A stretch of DNA of 28,491 bases from an uncultured Desulfobacterales bacterium (GCA_945787595.1 CALZJV010000105.1:1-28491); one strand, 5' to 3'; shown: positions 8,606-16,998, numbered from the stretch's first letter. The notes: generated by a model from the sequence alone, not told the origin. A program made the numbers and translations.

Positions 8606-8671
8606 CAGAGCGAACCTTGTCGAAAAACATGGGTCGGACTTTTATCATAAAATATATTGAAGCAGACCAGC

Positions 8672-9076
8672 TTAAGACGACAGAAGGGGTTTTAAGATGT
8701 CCTTCAGCTGTTCAACAGATTCGGACACCTTTAACCGTAAGAAACCTAATGAGATGTCATTGCCGAATATGGTAATCAGCAAAAATTCGGTGGTTATTTT
8801 GTTGAAATGAATATTTTCTTTTTTCCCTTTATGGAAAAGCAGCGAAAATTCATTTTCACCAATGATTTTGGCCATTGCACTGACTGCACCAAAGTTGCCC
8901 GCTGCCAACGCAGCCAGCGAGTAAATGTCATGCTGTTTTTCGCCATTGTCCAGATTGGCGATGATATTGCCGGCCATATCAATCAAAAACACGCACCGCA
9001 CTCCATTGTCAATGAGGTCCTGGTTTAAAATGTCCTCAATGCTATCAAGCTGTTCTTGACCAAGCGTATATGACAA
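8672..9076 (-). CDS. Roadblock/LC7 protein, probable MglB
   Basis: The 134-residue protein has the Roadblock/LC7 fold pattern: an N-terminal helix (LDSIEDILNQDLI), a strand pair around CVFLIDMAGNIIANL, a small-residue helix (LAALAAGNFGAVSAMAKIIG), and further strands ending FGNDISLGFLRLKV. In Myxococcus and Thermus such a protein, MglB, is a homodimeric GTPase-activating protein for MglA, and its position just before mglA supports that role. The start is TTG at 9076, seven bases after a strong GGAGG. It is the first gene of the run down to the PilB-like ATPase. About 270 AT-rich bases lie upstream; I found no convincing sigma-70 or sigma-54 promoter there. Roadblock proteins also serve other GTPases, so the MglB name is likely rather than certain. 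Confidence 0.88.
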   Translation of the reverse strand: MSYTLGQEQLDSIEDILNQDLIDNGVRCVFLIDMAGNIIANLDNGEKQHDIYSLAALAAGNFGAVSAMAKIIGENEFSLLFHKGKKENIHFNKITTEFLLITIFGNDISLGFLRLKVSESVEQLKDILKPLLSS

Positions 9077-9344
9077 TTGCCTGCCTCCTAAAAACGTTAA
9101 TGTTGATGAAAACTTATATCGCTATTAATTTCGGTAACTTTAAGAAAAACTTTAATTTTCTTAAAAAAAATTATGCGCAAGGAGTGGATTATTAACATCT
9201 GGATTCTGATTTTGATTTGAATAAAAAATCCATCTTATACTTCTTAAATTACTAAATATATGGTATTTTATCAAGTTAATTTTTTTGTTCCGATGTGGAT
9301 TCAGTAGCTGGCAGGGACCGCACGCAGGTGATGAGATTCGCTGA

Positions 9345-9791
9345 TTATTCCGCATAATTACGCTCAACAGCGTCTGCAAAATCCATTCTGATCAAAAGAT
9401 CCGAACCGCTGTTGACCGAAATCTTTGCATGTGGGTACCGTTTTTTAAACACTCGGATCATGGCGGCATTTTCACGCAGGACCGATGCGCTAAAACTGGT
9501 GTAATGGTTTTCTTTAGCTATATTTTCAAGTATTTCAATAAGATAAGTTGCTATCCCCATCCCCTGAAAATCTTCGCGCACGACAAAGGCCACTTCAGCA
9601 CGGTTATCGTCATCTGCAGCATAGGAACCGATGGCCATAATTTCCTTGTGGCCGCCTCTTTGAACGCGTCCAATGATGGACATATTTTTATGATAATCCA
9701 CACTTGACCATTGTTTCTGAACGACTTCATGGGAAAATGTTCTCATCTTATAAAAAAACCGCATATAAATAATTCCGATATGCAAATTCAT
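9345..9791 (-). pseudogene. GNAT acetyltransferase domain, severed C-terminal part of the CoA-transferase gene
   Basis: This frame encodes most of a GNAT fold, with the acetyl-CoA loop around VREDFQGMGIATYLIEIL. From the family as I know it, deltaproteobacterial acetyl-CoA hydrolase/transferases often carry such a GNAT domain fused at the C terminus. The expected junction reads like 'RNFFYSL..E.IYxRFFYKM'. Here the upstream gene ends at the first half of that motif and this frame begins at the second half (IYMRFFYKM), with a +1 frame change and about nine codons missing. Both halves use the same DNA at 9764-9785. The first ATG (9791) has no ribosome site of its own, and the first eight residues are out-of-frame sequence. 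It may be untranslated, or re-initiated after the overlapping stop. Confidence 0.75.
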
Positions 9792-11202
9792 CGGAAGGAA
9801 GAAGGGGGCGAAACTCTACAATTTTTCCGTCCCTGAGTTTTAAAGTTTTCTTGTAGCCTTCCAGAAATAATAGATCTTCTGTCGTGGGCGGTAGCTGATC
9901 GGCAAATATATAATGATGCTTTTTGGCCACTTCGATGAGTTCTTCCCGGAATTTCGGATGCGCAATCTGGGCCAATTCCATAACCCGTTGATAGATACCC
10001 TTTCCTTTCAGCTCTGCAATGCCGTATTCGGTGATGACATAGTTGACGTCTCCCCTGGTTGTGGCCACTCCCGCACCTTCGCTGAGGTGAGAGACGATAC
10101 GCGACACAGAGCCGTTGCGCGCAGTCGAAGGCAGAGCGATGATTGAAAAACCTCCCTTGGACATTGAACTTCCACGCAGAAAGTCGACCTGATCCCCAAT
10201 ACCGCTGTAAAAAAGATATCCCATGGAATCTGAACAGACCTGTCCGGTAAGATCGACTTCCAATGCTGAACTGATGGAAATCAAGTTGTCATTACGAGCA
10301 ATCACCGTCGGATCATTGACAAACTCCGATGACCTGAAATAAAAAGCCGGATTGTTGTTCACATAACGGTAAATCCTTTCAGACCCCATGCACAGTGAAG
10401 TAACTACCCTGCCGGGCAGAAGGGTCTTCTTCTTGTTGGTAATGACGTTTTTCTCAAATAATGGGAGTAACCCGTCAGTGATCATTTGGGTATGAATCCC
10501 CAGGTCTTTTTTGCCATCCAGATATTTTATAATGGCATATGGTAAACTGCCGAACCCGATCTGAAGAGTTGCCCCGTCATTGACAAGTTCCGACACGTAA
10601 TGACCGATTCTGCGGGAAACTTCATTGTCCTTTACCGTTGGCACTGCCTCCACTAGCGACTCTTCATGGGGCACAAGCCAGTCGATATCATTCACGTGCA
10701 CAAAACTGTCTCCCCAGGTTCTGGGCATCCTTGGATTGACCTGGGCGATAACAATGGCTGCATGTTCAACCGCCGGCCGGGTGATATCAACCGAAACCCC
10801 TAAACTGCAATAACCGAATTTGTCCGGCGGGCTGACTTGAACAAGGGCAGCATCCAAACCAATTTGATGGCTGGCAAACAACCTGGGAATCTGGGAAAGA
10901 TATTCGGGGATGTAATCGATTTTGCCATCAAACGCTGCCTTGCGCATGGATTGACTGATAAAAAAGAGCTTTAGCGAAAAACGACGGATAAATGATTCAT
11001 CTTCCACAAACTGAGATAGGGTTGAAGAGAGCATCTGATAGATCATTATATCCTGCAGACGCTCGTCTTTGACCATGGCCCTGATGAGATGCTGGGGTTC
11101 ACCGCAACCCGTTCCGATAAACACACGGCTACCTCTCATTATCCTTGACACAGCTTCTTGAGCTTCAACAATCTTTGGTATGTAACGACGTTGCCAATCC
11201 AT
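9748..11202 (-). CDS. Acetyl-CoA hydrolase/transferase family protein, truncated before its GNAT domain
   Basis: The 484 residues cover both halves of the acetyl-CoA hydrolase/transferase fold, which moves CoA between acyl-CoA and a free acid such as acetate, using a catalytic glutamate. That glutamate is probably in SALEVDLTGQV (about 340-350). Other family marks are GTGCGEPQHLI near residue 32, GFGSLPYAI, and the C-terminal motif GxxVATTRGDVNYVITEYGIAELKG, of which GAGVATTRGDVNYVITEYG is present. A strong GAGGAGG sits before the ATG. The reading frame ends within the linker to a GNAT domain, in RNYLYAVFL, where the family normally continues for some 140 more residues. The CoA-transferase part looks intact and may still work. 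It seems to be a single-gene unit. Confidence 0.88.
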   Translation of the reverse strand: MDWQRRYIPKIVEAQEAVSRIMRGSRVFIGTGCGEPQHLIRAMVKDERLQDIMIYQMLSSTLSQFVEDESFIRRFSLKLFFISQSMRKAAFDGKIDYIPEYLSQIPRLFASHQIGLDAALVQVSPPDKFGYCSLGVSVDITRPAVEHAAIVIAQVNPRMPRTWGDSFVHVNDIDWLVPHEESLVEAVPTVKDNEVSRRIGHYVSELVNDGATLQIGFGSLPYAIIKYLDGKKDLGIHTQMITDGLLPLFEKNVITNKKKTLLPGRVVTSLCMGSERIYRYVNNNPAFYFRSSEFVNDPTVIARNDNLISISSALEVDLTGQVCSDSMGYLFYSGIGDQVDFLRGSSMSKGGFSIIALPSTARNGSVSRIVSHLSEGAGVATTRGDVNYVITEYGIAELKGKGIYQRVMELAQIAHPKFREELIEVAKKHHYIFADQLPPTTEDLLFLEGYKKTLKLRDGKIVEFRPLLPSDEFAYRNYLYAVFL

Positions 11203-11613
11203 TTATTTCCTCCTCAATCGGATATACCGATGTGCTGAAGCATAAAAATAATTGTCAAAAAATATGAATGTAATGAATGAGCGAACACTGACCTGGATTT
11301 TTTTTTGTCTTTAAAGCTTTCCGGTGATTGCATATCTTACCCATCTTCTCTTTGATGCAAGGCTGAAAATGGGTTAAATTTTTTAACCGATTTACTGATT
11401 CCCCGCTGTTAGGGTCCAGTTCAGGTTAAAACATATCAAATATTTCAGCTAAAATCGATACATTCATCGTGATCAAGAATAATAGGTCAGCGGAAAAGGG
11501 ATGCGTGCCTTAGTTTTGGATTCCTGTTGACCATCAGGGGTTGGGTTGTTATTTTATTAAAGCTTACCTACTTCTTTATATCATTTGCGGAGCTGAAAAT
11601 CTGAGGTGAAACC
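11203..11613. other. Divergent intergenic region between the CoA-transferase and Smr genes
   Basis: The 411 bases separate two genes that point away from each other, so promoters for both should lie here. I found only weak candidates and no good TTGACA/TATAAT pair. There are no strong hairpins or obvious dispersed repeats, and no reading frame worth reporting. Confidence 0.5.
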
Positions 11614-12348
11614 GTGAAATCGCCCTATTCCTCTGGAAATTTCAGGCCCTTTAAAAATCTGCAAGCCCTTCTTGAAGAAAAGGCTATCGAGCTCAGATCC
11701 GTGTCGCTTCCAAAGCCGAATGAATCCAATAAATTAGATGAAGTAAAGGTTGATCAGCGATCGGATCGGATTATTTTTGAAGAAGCTATGGCGGATGTAA
11801 AAAAGATATCCAGATCAAACTGTGCGCTCACAAGCCATACCACCTTTAAACATTCGAACTCTGATAATAATTTTGAATTTGATGAATATGAATCCCTGGA
11901 GAAGCTTAAGGACCTTATAAAATATGGAACCGGATTTATCGTTTCACTCACACCGGAATATGTCGAAGGTATAGCGAACAACGTTAACCCTGAGGTCGCC
12001 CGTCGGCTTCACTGCGGATATTTTTCAATCCAGGCACATATAGATCTTCACGGCTTCGGTGCTAAAGACGCCCATCAAGCCGTTGACAGGTTTTTAAATA
12101 AAAGCATTCTGGCGGGCAAACGCGCTGTTTTAATCATTCATGGTCGAGGACTTTCTTCACCATACGGTCCGGTTCTGAAAACCAAAGTTTATCAATGGCT
12201 CACCGCGGCCCCCTGGCATAAGTGGGTGATAGCGTTTACCAGTGCCCGATTATGTGACGGAGGAACCGGAGCTACATATGTTCTCCTTCGGCCACAGCCG
12301 CTGACCAAACGATTTAGAAAAAAAAATATGGCCGTTCATAGATTCTGA
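11614..12348 (+). CDS. Smr-domain protein
   Basis: The 244-residue protein has a variable, polar N-terminal half and a C-terminal Smr domain from about 138. The Smr signature residues are IDLHG at 143-147 and HGRG at 176-179, with the usual closing strand ATYVLLRP at 220-227. Smr domains are nicking endonuclease-like or RNA-cleaving modules, found in MutS2 and in stand-alone proteins such as SmrA/SmrB that act on DNA or on collided ribosomes. Which applies here cannot be told. The start is GTG at 11614 behind GAGGTGA. It is followed by a repeat-rich gap, and no terminator of the classical form was seen. Confidence 0.87.
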   Translation: MKSPYSSGNFRPFKNLQALLEEKAIELRSVSLPKPNESNKLDEVKVDQRSDRIIFEEAMADVKKISRSNCALTSHTTFKHSNSDNNFEFDEYESLEKLKDLIKYGTGFIVSLTPEYVEGIANNVNPEVARRLHCGYFSIQAHIDLHGFGAKDAHQAVDRFLNKSILAGKRAVLIIHGRGLSSPYGPVLKTKVYQWLTAAPWHKWVIAFTSARLCDGGTGATYVLLRPQPLTKRFRKKNMAVHRF

Positions 12349-12660
12349 GGTTCAGCGTTCAGGGTTCATGACCGCTGGTTCATGAATTCCGAGTACGAAT
12401 TCCTGAGAATAGAACGAGTTAAGGATATTGAAGCAGGGCGCCCGACCAGAGAGCGAACTCGCCAGAGGTGAACTGACGGATAGAGAATGCCAAGCGTGCT
12501 CGTCACACGGACTTTAGGGCCAAATTCAGAATGGAGCCAGGTTCATTCAATCGACATTTTTCGTAAGATGTCCCTTAAACAGTGAACCCTGAACCTGTGA
12601 ATGCATACAAGAGATAATCCTGAACGGTGAGCTCTGAACGATTACGAAAAATTTCTAATT
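12349..12660. repeat. Intergenic region with GGTTCAGGGTTCA-type inverted repeats
   Basis: This gap holds several imperfect copies of one phrase. Copies on the given strand read GGTTCAGCGTTCAGGGTTCA near 12349-12368 and GGTTCATG near 12377. Inverted copies read GTGAACCCTGAACC near 12582-12595, and a weaker TGAACGGTGAGCTCTGAACG follows at 12621-12640. A related AGGGTTCAGGATTA lies at 3887-3900. The two orientations could fold back over about 230 bases. No coding sequence was found. It resembles a decayed non-autonomous repeat unit rather than a regulatory site. Confidence 0.55.
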
Positions 12661-12673
12661 ATTTATTATTTTA

Positions 12674-12702
12674 TTGACAAATCCAGGCTATCATCTTATA
12701 AA
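12674..12702 (+). promoter_or_regulatory. Strong sigma-70-type promoter for EF-G
   Basis: TTGACA at 12674-12679 and TATAAA at 12697-12702 are separated by exactly 17 bases. This is the best promoter in the window and suits a highly expressed translation factor. Transcription would start near 12709 and give a leader of about 155 bases. Confidence 0.72.
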
Positions 12703-12755
12703 TTTCAGTTTGGCCAAGTTTTTTTTAATATTTAATCCCCATCCGGTTTGCGTCT

Positions 12756-12774
12756 TCCCGATGCGGGATTTTTT
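12756..12774 (+). promoter_or_regulatory. Hairpin plus T-run in the EF-G leader (possible attenuator)
   Basis: TCCCG at 12756-12760 pairs with CGGGA at 12764-12768 and is followed directly by six T residues. GCGTC just upstream (12750-12754) could instead pair with GATGC overlapping the loop, giving a competing fold. A second small hairpin, GCCCT/AGGGC, lies at 12779-12791. The position between promoter and start codon suggests transcript attenuation, but the stem is short. Confidence 0.4.
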
Positions 12775-12864
12775 AATGGCCCTACCAGGGCAGGTATCGT
12801 TACATCATGGTTAAATATATTTTCGATTGCAAGTATTATCGGATAACGAAAAGGTAACGTGACA

Positions 12865-14952
12865 ATGAAGAAAGATATAGCAAAAGTCAGAAATATTGGT
12901 ATCAGCGCTCATATCGATTCGGGTAAAACGACTTTGACTGAAAGAATTCTTTACTATACCCAGCGAATCCACACTATTCATGACGTTAAAGGAAAAGACG
13001 GTGTGGGGGCCACCATGGATTCCATGGAACTTGAAAAAGAACGCGGTATCACTATCGCCTCTGCTGCAACCTATTGTGAATGGAACGGACATGAAATCAA
13101 CATCATTGATACTCCGGGACATGTCGATTTTACTATTGAAGTCGAACGCTCACTGCGGGTGATGGATGGCGCCATCCTGGTTCTATGCGCCGTGGGCGGT
13201 GTGCAGTCCCAGTCTATTACGGTTGATCAACAAATGAAACGCTACGAAGTTCCATGTGTTGCGTTCGTCAATAAATGCGATCGCAGCGGCGCCAATCCAT
13301 ACCGAGTAATGGATCAGCTGAAAGAAAAATTAGGGCACAACGCTGTTGCCATGCAAATGCCGATTGGACTCGAAGCTGATTTCAGCGGTATTCTTGATTT
13401 GATTTATATGAAAGCGGTATATTTTGACGGTGATAGTGGAGAAAAAGTGCGCATAGAGAAAATACCACAAAAACTGATCGAGGAAGCGCTCGAAAAACGT
13501 GAATTGCTTTTGGATGCCGCATCCATGTTTTCCGACTCTCTGACTGAACTGATCCTGGAAGAAGCAACTATTCCCGAGGCAACGATCATAAGGGCAATCC
13601 GTCGAGGCGTTATTGCACGGCAGTTAACCCCTGTGTTCATGGGTTCGGCGTACAAGAACAAAGGAATCCAGCCCTTTCTAGACGGAATTACTGATTTATT
13701 ACCCTGTCCCATGGATGTCGAAAACCGGGCACTGAACACGGAAAGAGATGAAGCTACGGTACTGCTTACCGCCGACACTCAAAAACCGACTGTCGCTCTG
13801 GCCTTTAAGTTGGAAGATGGCGCCTTCGGTCAGCTTACATACATTCGTGTCTATCAAGGCGCTATTGTTAAGGGGGACACCATTGTCAACATCCGCACCG
13901 GAAAGAAAGTTAAGGTCGGCCGGGTAATTCGCATGCACGCCGATCAGATGGAAGATATTAAAAGTATCCCTGCCGGGTATATCGGTGCACTTTTTGGTAT
14001 CGACTGCACATCCGGTGACACTTTTGCAGCACCGGGTATCAGTTTGACGATGACCTCGATGTATGTACCGGAACCCGTAATTTCTCTGGCCGTTACGCCG
14101 GCAGACCACAAATCCGAGATCAATATGTCAAAAGCGTTATCCCGTTTTACCAAAGAAGATCCCACTTTTAAGGTTCATGTCAATAATGAAACCGGAGATA
14201 CCATCATCTCAGGCATGGGGGAGCTTCATCTTGAAGTATATATTGAACGAATGCTACGGGAGTATAGTGCCCTCGTAAATCCGGGTATGCCGCGCGTGGC
14301 ATATCGTGAAACCATCACCCGCAAGGCCCAATTTAACTACATTCATAAAAAGCAAACCGGTGGCGCGGGACAATTCGGTCGTGTGGCCGGTTACATGGAG
14401 CCAATCAACGACAATGATTTCGTATTCGAAAACCGGGTGACGGGAGGTGCCATTCCAACCCAGTTCATTTCCGCCTGTGAAAAGGGCTTCAAACAATGCC
14501 TAGCAAAAGGTCCTAAAATGGAATTTCCCGTTACCGGCATTAAAGTTGTCATTGATGATGGTGCATCTCACGCGGTGGACTCTTCGGACATGGCATTTCT
14601 AGCCGCTGCACAGGGTGCTTTCCGGCAGGCCTACCCCGGTGCCAAACCAGTTATTCATGAACCGATTATGAAGGTCTCTGTTGAATCGCCATCGCAATTC
14701 CAGGGAACTGTTATGGGTTCGTTAAACCAGCGGCGGGGAATGATTGTCGGGTCACAGGAGGAAGGGGTGATGTGCGTAATTGACGCCCAGATCCCCTTGG
14801 CTGAAATGTTTGGCTATTCAACAGTTTTAAGATCCTTAACCCAGGGGCAGGCCCAGTTTACCATGGAATTTGCAACTTACAAACAGGTACCGAAGAGCAT
14901 CGCCGAAGAATTGCTTAAAAAGGCGACCGAAGAAAAAAAGAATGTAGCATAG
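12865..14952 (+). CDS. fusA: Translation elongation factor G (mitochondrial/spdEFG1-like type)
   Basis: EF-G is the GTPase that moves tRNA and mRNA through the ribosome after peptide bond formation. I chose the ATG at 12865, ten bases after AAAAGG; the GTG at 12859 sits too close to that site. The 695 residues have the GTPase motifs AHIDSGKT at 15-22, RGIT near 60-63, DTPGH at 82-86 and NKCD at 136-139, and the later EF-G domains to the C terminus. The segment [19 protein letters not shown] near 39-57 and the [14 protein letters not shown] that follows resemble mitochondrial EF-G1 and the deltaproteobacterial spdEFG1 group more than the usual EF-G of the str operon. It stands alone, without rpsL, rpsG or tuf, so another EF-G may exist elsewhere. 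Confidence 0.94.
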   Translation: MKKDIAKVRNIGISAHIDSGKTTLTERILYYTQRIHTIHDVKGKDGVGATMDSMELEKERGITIASAATYCEWNGHEINIIDTPGHVDFTIEVERSLRVMDGAILVLCAVGGVQSQSITVDQQMKRYEVPCVAFVNKCDRSGANPYRVMDQLKEKLGHNAVAMQMPIGLEADFSGILDLIYMKAVYFDGDSGEKVRIEKIPQKLIEEALEKRELLLDAASMFSDSLTELILEEATIPEATIIRAIRRGVIARQLTPVFMGSAYKNKGIQPFLDGITDLLPCPMDVENRALNTERDEATVLLTADTQKPTVALAFKLEDGAFGQLTYIRVYQGAIVKGDTIVNIRTGKKVKVGRVIRMHADQMEDIKSIPAGYIGALFGIDCTSGDTFAAPGISLTMTSMYVPEPVISLAVTPADHKSEINMSKALSRFTKEDPTFKVHVNNETGDTIISGMGELHLEVYIERMLREYSALVNPGMPRVAYRETITRKAQFNYIHKKQTGGAGQFGRVAGYMEPINDNDFVFENRVTGGAIPTQFISACEKGFKQCLAKGPKMEFPVTGIKVVIDDGASHAVDSSDMAFLAAAQGAFRQAYPGAKPVIHEPIMKVSVESPSQFQGTVMGSLNQRRGMIVGSQEEGVMCVIDAQIPLAEMFGYSTVLRSLTQGQAQFTMEFATYKQVPKSIAEELLKKATEEKKNVA

Positions 14953-14986
14953 TTGGTTGACGGACTGAGAGATATGTCCACCGCTG

Positions 14987-15008
14987 CTGGCCTGAAAACG
15001 GCCAGTTT
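14987..15008 (+). terminator. Weak hairpin after EF-G
   Basis: CTGGCC at 14987-14992 pairs with GGCCAG at 15000-15005 across a seven-base loop. Only a short TTT follows, so termination would be partial. The hairpin lies between EF-G and the RecA-like gene. Confidence 0.4.
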
Positions 15009-15289
15009 AATGGGACGATTTGAGAACATTAGATGCTAAATCAGACAGCATTGACAATTTGAATTCTAAGATGGGAGAAAACGAATCGATCTATCCTTTT
15101 GATTCGGCTTATTTAAAAGCTGCCCCGAAAGGCGAAATTCAAGACTTCCAACCTCATCCTCCACATCAACGCGACAGCCACCAACAAGCCTGTATGGAAA
15201 CCGCAGGTCGTGTGATCGGAGAGACAAAGGCCCGGAAAGCGTATAGAAAACCACCCAGAGTTATTTACATTAAAGAAAGGTATTTCACT

Positions 15290-15991
15290 ATGTTGAAAAA
15301 AGATCTTATTTTGCGTAATCCTTTGCGGATGATGGGTCATGAAAACGACGAGATTCTAAACGCCGGAGAATTTGGAGCTGTGCTGGCCAGGGCCGGTGTA
15401 GGGAAAACGGCCATTTTGGTTCAATTGTCGTTAAACGCCCTGCTCAGGGGCAAAAACGTGCTCCACATCAGCCTTGAAGATCCGGTCAACAAGGTCAGCC
15501 TGTGGTATCAGGAAGTTTTCAACCTAATTGCGGAGCAATATAGAGTGGATCAGATCAACCAGCTTTGGGAATCTTTATTGCCTCACCGTTTTATTATGAC
15601 TTTCAGGGTGGAAGGTTTCAGCGTTCCCAAACTTAAAGAGAGATTGTCGGATTTAACGGAACAGAATATTTTTTCACCTCAGATGATGATTGTCGATGGG
15701 TTTCCCATTGATAACTCCGCATATCAGTCCCTAACCGAAATTAAGAATTTGATTAAAAATCACCAAATGCCTGCTTGGTTTACCATAAGGACCCATCGTC
15801 ATGAGGATCCTGGACCAGATGGAATTCCAAGGCAGCTTTCTCAGCTCTCCGACCTGTTTGAGATCGCCATCCAACTTCTGCCGGTGGGAAAGGAAATTCA
15901 CGTGAAGGCTGCCAAAGGAGCAGAGTCATTTTCAGAGCAACTTGATTTACGGTTGGATCCATCGACTATGTTGATAAAAAATAAGTTGTAG
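15290..15991 (+). CDS. RecA/KaiC-like P-loop ATPase
   Basis: With the ATG at 15290, which has AAAGG nine bases upstream, the protein has 233 residues. Walker A is ARAGVGKT at 33-40 and Walker B is probably QMMIVDGFP at 131-139. The layout LLRGKNVLHISLEDP after Walker A is typical of RecA/KaiC/DnaB-type ATPases, where a strand ends in an acidic residue. No helicase or DNA-binding extension is visible, so it is a bare ATPase core; I cannot assign a substrate. The frame is open upstream to a TTG at 15020, which would add 90 low-complexity residues without a good ribosome site; I regard those as less likely to be coding. It follows EF-G but a weak hairpin and about 340 bases separate them. Confidence 0.7.
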   Translation: MLKKDLILRNPLRMMGHENDEILNAGEFGAVLARAGVGKTAILVQLSLNALLRGKNVLHISLEDPVNKVSLWYQEVFNLIAEQYRVDQINQLWESLLPHRFIMTFRVEGFSVPKLKERLSDLTEQNIFSPQMMIVDGFPIDNSAYQSLTEIKNLIKNHQMPAWFTIRTHRHEDPGPDGIPRQLSQLSDLFEIAIQLLPVGKEIHVKAAKGAESFSEQLDLRLDPSTMLIKNKL

Positions 15992-16191
15992 CAATAATCG
16001 AGCTGCTGCACCTCACTCGACCACCAAGGGTTCACGAAGAAATAAATTCATGATTCTGGGAGTTGAGGCGGCCGGTCGGTACGAATCGGAAGCACTAGAA
16101 TATCAGGATTATTTCGAGCTTCAAACCACAGCCGGACAGGATGTATCAGCGTCAAAAAAGTAAAGTTAATTTTGAGGGAGCAGTAATGACC

Positions 16192-16235
16192 AAACAAAAA
16201 GAGGCTTGCATTTCGTTGCAAGCCTCTTTTTGTTT
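16192..16235. terminator. Bidirectional rho-independent terminator, 19-bp perfect stem
   Basis: The arms 16192-16210 and 16217-16235 are exact complements with a six-base loop. The core AGAGGCTTGCA is flanked by A-rich sequence on the left and T-rich sequence on the right, so it can stop transcription in both directions. On the minus strand it ends the tRNA-Gly/tRNA-Cys transcript; on the plus strand it ends the RecA-like gene unit. Confidence 0.9.
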
Positions 16236-16244
16236 AAACCCAAA

Positions 16245-16319
16245 TGGAGGCGGCATCCGGATTTGAACCGGAGAATAGCGGTTTTGCAGACCGCTGCCTT
16301 ACCACTTGGCTATGCCGCC
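16245..16319 (-). tRNA. tRNA-Cys (anticodon GCA)
   Basis: Read on the minus strand, the gene folds as a cloverleaf: acceptor GGCGGCA pairs with TGCCGCC, the anticodon loop reads CTGCAAA with GCA as anticodon, and the T-arm has GGTTCGAATCC. The CCA end is encoded at 16245-16247. Length is 75 bases including CCA. It is 11 bases downstream of tRNA-Gly and just ahead of the terminator. Confidence 0.95.
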
Positions 16320-16330
16320 CCAAAAAAAAA

Positions 16331-16405
16331 TGGAGCGGGAAACGGGATTTGAACCCGCGACTTCGACCTTGGCAAGGTCGCACTCTACCACTGAGTTATT
16401 CCCGC
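16331..16405 (-). tRNA. tRNA-Gly (anticodon GCC)
   Basis: On the minus strand the acceptor GCGGGAA pairs with TTCCCGC, the D-arm contains CTCAGTGGTAGAG, the anticodon loop TTGCCAA gives GCC, and the T-arm has GGTTTGAATCC. CCA is encoded at 16331-16333. Length is 75 bases with CCA. It is the first tRNA of a two-gene transcript with its own promoter. Confidence 0.95.
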
Positions 16406-16421
16406 TCAATTTAAATTTATC

Positions 16422-16449
16422 ATTTAACTATTTCCTATCTTTTTGTCAA
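16422..16449 (-). promoter_or_regulatory. Probable promoter of the tRNA-Gly/tRNA-Cys unit
   Basis: On the minus strand TTGACA (16449-16444) is followed after 16 bases by TTAAAT (16427-16422). The predicted start falls about eight bases before tRNA-Gly, as expected for a tRNA transcript. It lies in the short gap after pgsA, so the tRNAs can also be reached by read-through. Confidence 0.6.
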
Positions 16450-16458
16450 CAAAAAAGG

Positions 16459-16998
16459 CTAATTCTGCAGAAGTCTTCGGAATTTGATAAAATAATCGGC
16501 ACCGGACCAAACAGTGAAGCCAAGAGCACCCCATAAAAAGAATTCGCCGACGGCTTGTGGATTTAGCCCTAAAAAAGGGTAATGAATCAATAACGGTATG
16601 ATTGCTGCGATTTGAAAACCGGTTTTGTACTTACCGAGATTTGTTGCCGATACATCCTCACCCCTTTCAGCGATAATATTGCGCAATCCGGTCACTGCAA
16701 TTTCACGGCCGATGATAATACAGACGATCCATGGGGGCACCCAGCCCAGTGCAGTCAGCATGATAAATGCAGACGATACCAATAGTTTGTCAGCAACCGG
16801 GTCCATCACTTTACCGAGAGTGGACACCAGCCCTCGAGTTCTGGCAATATACCCATCCAGGTAGTCTGTAATCGCAGCGACACTGAATAAAATTGCCGCG
16901 ACAAAGGTGCAAACCCGGTTTGGGAACAGCATCAGAATCACAATTATCGGGACAGCGATGACGCGAAACAATGTCAAGGTGTTGGGATGACTAAAAAT
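16459..16998 (-). CDS. pgsA: CDP-diacylglycerol--glycerol-3-phosphate 3-phosphatidyltransferase
   Basis: PgsA is an inner-membrane enzyme that joins CDP-diacylglycerol and glycerol 3-phosphate, the committed step to phosphatidylglycerol. The CDP-alcohol phosphotransferase signature DGxxARx8GxxxDxxxD is complete in DGYIARTRGLVSTLGKVMDP and the following VAD, and several hydrophobic helices follow. The start is unusual. The first standard start, TTG at 16977, lies inside the conserved PNTLTLFR segment and has no ribosome site. The frame continues up to an ATT at 16998 that sits seven bases after GAGGTG, just downstream of an in-frame TAA. That ATT gives the normal N terminus (about 179 residues). 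It precedes the tRNA genes and follows the small cysteine protein. Confidence 0.88.
   Translation of the reverse strand: MFSHPNTLTLFRVIAVPIIVILMLFPNRVCTFVAAILFSVAAITDYLDGYIARTRGLVSTLGKVMDPVADKLLVSSAFIMLTALGWVPPWIVCIIIGREIAVTGLRNIIAERGEDVSATNLGKYKTGFQIAAIIPLLIHYPFLGLNPQAVGEFFLWGALGFTVWSGADYFIKFRRLLQN

Noticed and set aside
9161..9379. 72-residue minus-strand frame between mglB and the GNAT fragment
   Set aside because: AT-rich, overlaps the GNAT end, and has no ribosome site or family features.
9760..9785. T TTT TTA heptamer at the end of the CoA-transferase frame, as a programmed -1 frameshift site
   Set aside because: A -1 shift there meets a stop after two codons; the GNAT domain is in the +1 frame, and conserved residues between the two halves are missing, so deletion fits better.
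16050..16163. 37-codon frame starting ATG at 16050
   Set aside because: Only a weak ribosome site and no recognisable features; probably chance.
16306..16536. 76-residue plus-strand frame containing ETGFEPATSTLARS
   Set aside because: It is the translated complement of tRNA-Gly, a well-known false protein; the rest is the complement of the pgsA end.
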